NCBI RefSeq assembly: GCF_000332055.1
Contig: NZ_ALVZ01000234.1
Span: 62,001-126,000, forward strand
Origin: Xenococcus sp. PCC 7305
Lineage (GTDB): Bacteria > Cyanobacteriota > Cyanobacteriia > Cyanobacteriales > Xenococcaceae
DNA length: 64,000 bases
Direction of reading: 5' to 3'
Shown here: positions 62,115 to 64,000 of the stretch, piece after piece
Layout of the letters: the number at the start of each line of letters is the position of its first letter
How positions within the stretch are numbered: position 1 is the stretch's first letter
Translations under genes and position numbers: made by a program
Notes under the pieces: model-generated
Database searches by the model: none
What the model saw: only the letters and a program-made list of their open reading frames with translations
Told to the model about the DNA's origin: nothing

Positions 62115-63146
62115 CTAATTTTTGTTTAAAATGTCATTAACCAAAGCTTCTTCTGTCCAAGTTTTTACTACTACTGCCAAGGGCAGTGCCAAAATTAACC
62201 CAAGAAAGCCTAGAAAAGTAGCAAAAAAGATCTGGGCAACCAGTGTAGCTGCGGGCAGTAAGTTCACTTGTTTTTTCATTACCAATGGGCTAAACCAATA
62301 GCTTTCGATGCTTTGTACAATTATGTATAAAAGTAACACTGCGATCGCTTTTCCCGGTGAATTGAGGAGAGCAACCGCTATAGGAAACCCTGCGCTGAGG
62401 ACTGGTCCAATATTAGGAATGAAATTGAAAACGCCTGCGAGAATAGCATGGGCAAAGACAAAGGGTATTTTCAATATTAGTAATCCAAAACCACATAATA
62501 GGGCAACAAATAGAGAATTAATGGAAACTCCTTTGAGCCAAGCCAGCAGAACTGTTTCATTTTTGTTGATAATTTCTTTAGCACGTCCACGGTAAGATGA
62601 AGGCAATAACTGCAATAACAAATTTCTATAGGCTAAAGGCTCTGACAAAAACATTAGTACTAATACCAAAACCAGCAATAATTGCAATATGATGCCAGTA
62701 GTATTGGAAAAAAAGGTAAAAAAGTTGCTGAATATTTGCGGAGCCAGTGAGCTTATTTGTTGATAAATTTCAGTTAAGTCCGGAAGTGTTTCTAAATCAA
62801 AATCAGGAAACCAAGAAGGTGGGTTTTCTATAAATCTGTTCACCCAAAGTATCAGTTGTTCAAGGCCGATGGGGATTAATTTAATTAGGTCCTGAAGCTG
62901 GTTGACGAAGGGCGGAATGATAAAGATCACAAAAAGCGTAGAGACCAGAAGCACGATGACTAAAGTGACCAGTATACTTTTTCTCCGACTTAAATGGAAT
63001 CTCCTGACTAGCAATCGTACTAAGCTATTAAGAGCTATGGCTATAACAACTGAAGTAAAAATTAGCAGTAAAATCTGACGAAACTGCCAGAGAATGCTGA
63101 GAGAAATAATCAGACTTATTAACCCAAGCCAATCATGCAACTTCAC
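62115..63146 (-). CDS. AI-2E family transporter
   Basis: A 343-residue polytopic membrane protein of the AI-2E/PerM family, with about eight helices. The family core is visible as NFIPNIGPVLSAGFPIAVAL and the LPLAVVVKTWTEEAL end, with the EPLAYRNLLLQLLPSSYRGRA loop between. Members export autoinducer-2 or act as Na+/H+ antiporters; which applies here cannot be told. ATG at 63146 begins MKLHDWLGLISL. Confidence 0.85.
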   Translation of the reverse strand: MKLHDWLGLISLIISLSILWQFRQILLLIFTSVVIAIALNSLVRLLVRRFHLSRRKSILVTLVIVLLVSTLFVIFIIPPFVNQLQDLIKLIPIGLEQLILWVNRFIENPPSWFPDFDLETLPDLTEIYQQISSLAPQIFSNFFTFFSNTTGIILQLLLVLVLVLMFLSEPLAYRNLLLQLLPSSYRGRAKEIINKNETVLLAWLKGVSINSLFVALLCGFGLLILKIPFVFAHAILAGVFNFIPNIGPVLSAGFPIAVALLNSPGKAIAVLLLYIIVQSIESYWFSPLVMKKQVNLLPAATLVAQIFFATFLGFLGLILALPLAVVVKTWTEEALVNDILNKN

Positions 63147-63561
63147 AAGCTGGTCTCCTCATTATTTATTATTTGCTAAGATTCTTAGTGATTATTTCAT
63201 AACTTATTGAGAGTAGAGAAGTCAAAAGCAAGCTTTTTTTTATATAGATACTTTAAATCAATAGCTTATAATTGTGTATTATTGCAACATTAACAGAAGT
63301 GCGAATGATTCCGTACTACGAGAAAAACCTGTTAAATGACCTTAGAGAAAGGTTTTCGGAGATCAGAGTCTAAAATAAAGGCTGTCTTTTTATGATAAGC
63401 ATTTCGAGATATATATCCCATTAGACGAAACCATTAACACATAAAGCAGTTGAAAAGAAAGAGTAGTTATTTTGTGAATACTTTTCTGGACACATTAAGA
63501 AGTTTATATTGTGATATGTTGTATTCACAAACTATGACTGTAAATATATTGAAACACTTAT
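63147..63561. other. Divergent intergenic region
   Basis: This 415-bp AT-rich gap between divergent genes holds no ORF. A weak inverted repeat (AAAACCT with AGGTTTT, about 63328-63356) lacks a T-run. Promoters for the AI-2E gene and the alpha/beta hydrolase must lie here but are not distinctive. Confidence 0.4.
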
Positions 63562-64000
63562 ATGAAGACTATAATTCAGTTTAGTCTTATTTCATCTATT
63601 GTGGGAACTCTTGCCGCACTGGGAAGTTTTGTGCCAGCCCAAGCAGCACAAACGATTAACTTTATCACCTCTAGTCCCCTTAAATTTTCCCTGAGTATCA
63701 GCTCCTTAGAAACCTTCGCTGCTGATGGAACAATAGACCGGAGCTTAGCCGACTATATGAGGTTTGCTGGGGCAAATGAGGAGGAAAAAGAACGATTTCG
63801 AGAAATCTTGCTAAGAAGAGCTGAAATTAATCCTATAGTGTTGTCTCGCTTGTTAAGAACCGAGATGGGCGAGGATATGCTTAGCCGCTGGGGTCAGCAT
63901 ATTGCTATTCAAGGGGGGAGGAATGGTAAATATGCTTTACGTGGAGCATTAATTAAATCTGCCTTTGATGATAATGGATTGAGCCTAATCAATGTCCTTC
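63562..64000 (+). CDS. DUF1400-type alpha/beta hydrolase, cut by the window edge
   Basis: The ATG at 63562 opens 146 codons to the right edge. A signal peptide (residues 1-29, ending AQAA) is followed by FSLSISSLETFAADGTI and RAEINPIVLSRLLRTEMGED. The last two are typical of DUF1400, an N-terminal domain before an alpha/beta hydrolase in cyanobacterial exported enzymes. The catalytic domain lies outside the window. Confidence 0.8.
   Translation, partial: MKTIIQFSLISSIVGTLAALGSFVPAQAAQTINFITSSPLKFSLSISSLETFAADGTIDRSLADYMRFAGANEEEKERFREILLRRAEINPIVLSRLLRTEMGEDMLSRWGQHIAIQGGRNGKYALRGALIKSAFDDNGLSLINVL

Overview
The window is chromosomal DNA from a low-GC cyanobacterium. The evidence is a photosystem II D1 gene (psbA), psb28, a cytochrome b6f-type Rieske protein, phycobiliprotein-fold proteins, a COP23-type protein, very frequent GCGATCGC (HIP1) octamers, heptanucleotide repeats at gene borders, and many WD40, TPR and pentapeptide-repeat proteins. 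I cannot name the species. No phage, integrated plasmid, complete insertion sequence or CRISPR array was seen. Mobile DNA appears only as debris.

Layout. 1-4.5 kb: gene remnants and small membrane proteins, then a family 2 glycosyltransferase and a solitary urease accessory gene (ureD). 4.9-7.7 kb (minus): amino-acid ABC permease, DUF3326 protein and CPBP protease, read as one unit. 7.9-13.3 kb (minus): nine genes in the same order as the Synechocystis PCC 6803 slr0144-slr0152 operon (photosystem II assembly proficiency, PAP). It encodes two V4R proteins, a three-motif small protein, two phycobiliprotein-like proteins, two different [2Fe-2S] ferredoxins, a TPR membrane protein and an SpkG-like kinase. 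13.5-19.6 kb: two paralogous pentapeptide proteins flank a hybrid-input histidine kinase, an OmpR regulator and a histidine-kinase fragment that has only the ATPase domain. 19.7-27.6 kb: tRNA-Leu(GAG), a protease-WD40 protein, a sugar-kinase-like protein, a HerA-type ATPase, toxin/antitoxin remnants and a PagL-like lipid A deacylase. 27.6-34.8 kb: envelope glycosyltransferases, a candidate small RNA with its own promoter and terminator, and a TPR/ABC pair. 34.8-46.4 kb: a kinase-PsbP-like fusion, live and dead Uma2 genes, tandem protease-TPR paralogues, a Bax1/DUF790 nuclease, a DppB-type permease, glutathione synthetase and glutaredoxin. 46.6-57.9 kb: an RTX-like protein, psb28, moaB, then a photosynthesis/sulfur neighbourhood described below, then an NrdG-like radical SAM protein, a Nudix-like protein, a lipoprotein and sodB. 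57.9-64 kb: a Pho-box-like promoter, an orphan cobalamin riboswitch, a NapH/NosR-like iron-sulfur membrane protein fused to EF-hands, an AI-2E transporter and a truncated alpha/beta hydrolase.

The most interesting stretch is 48.4-54.5 kb. It holds a decayed sulfide:quinone-oxidoreductase-like gene, a YgaP-type membrane protein, a divergent Rieske protein, a methyltransferase, a rhodanese and a psbA copy. That psbA has all three substitutions of the low-oxygen D1' form (A80, L158, A286) and an intact manganese-ligand set. Two near-identical 20-bp inverted repeats, each two 7-bp arms around a 6-bp spacer, lie in the sqr/YgaP intergenic region and over the psbA promoter. I infer that one repressor controls the locus as a low-oxygen or sulfide-responsive photosynthetic module. 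A defence-type AIPR nuclease gene sits inside it on the opposite strand.
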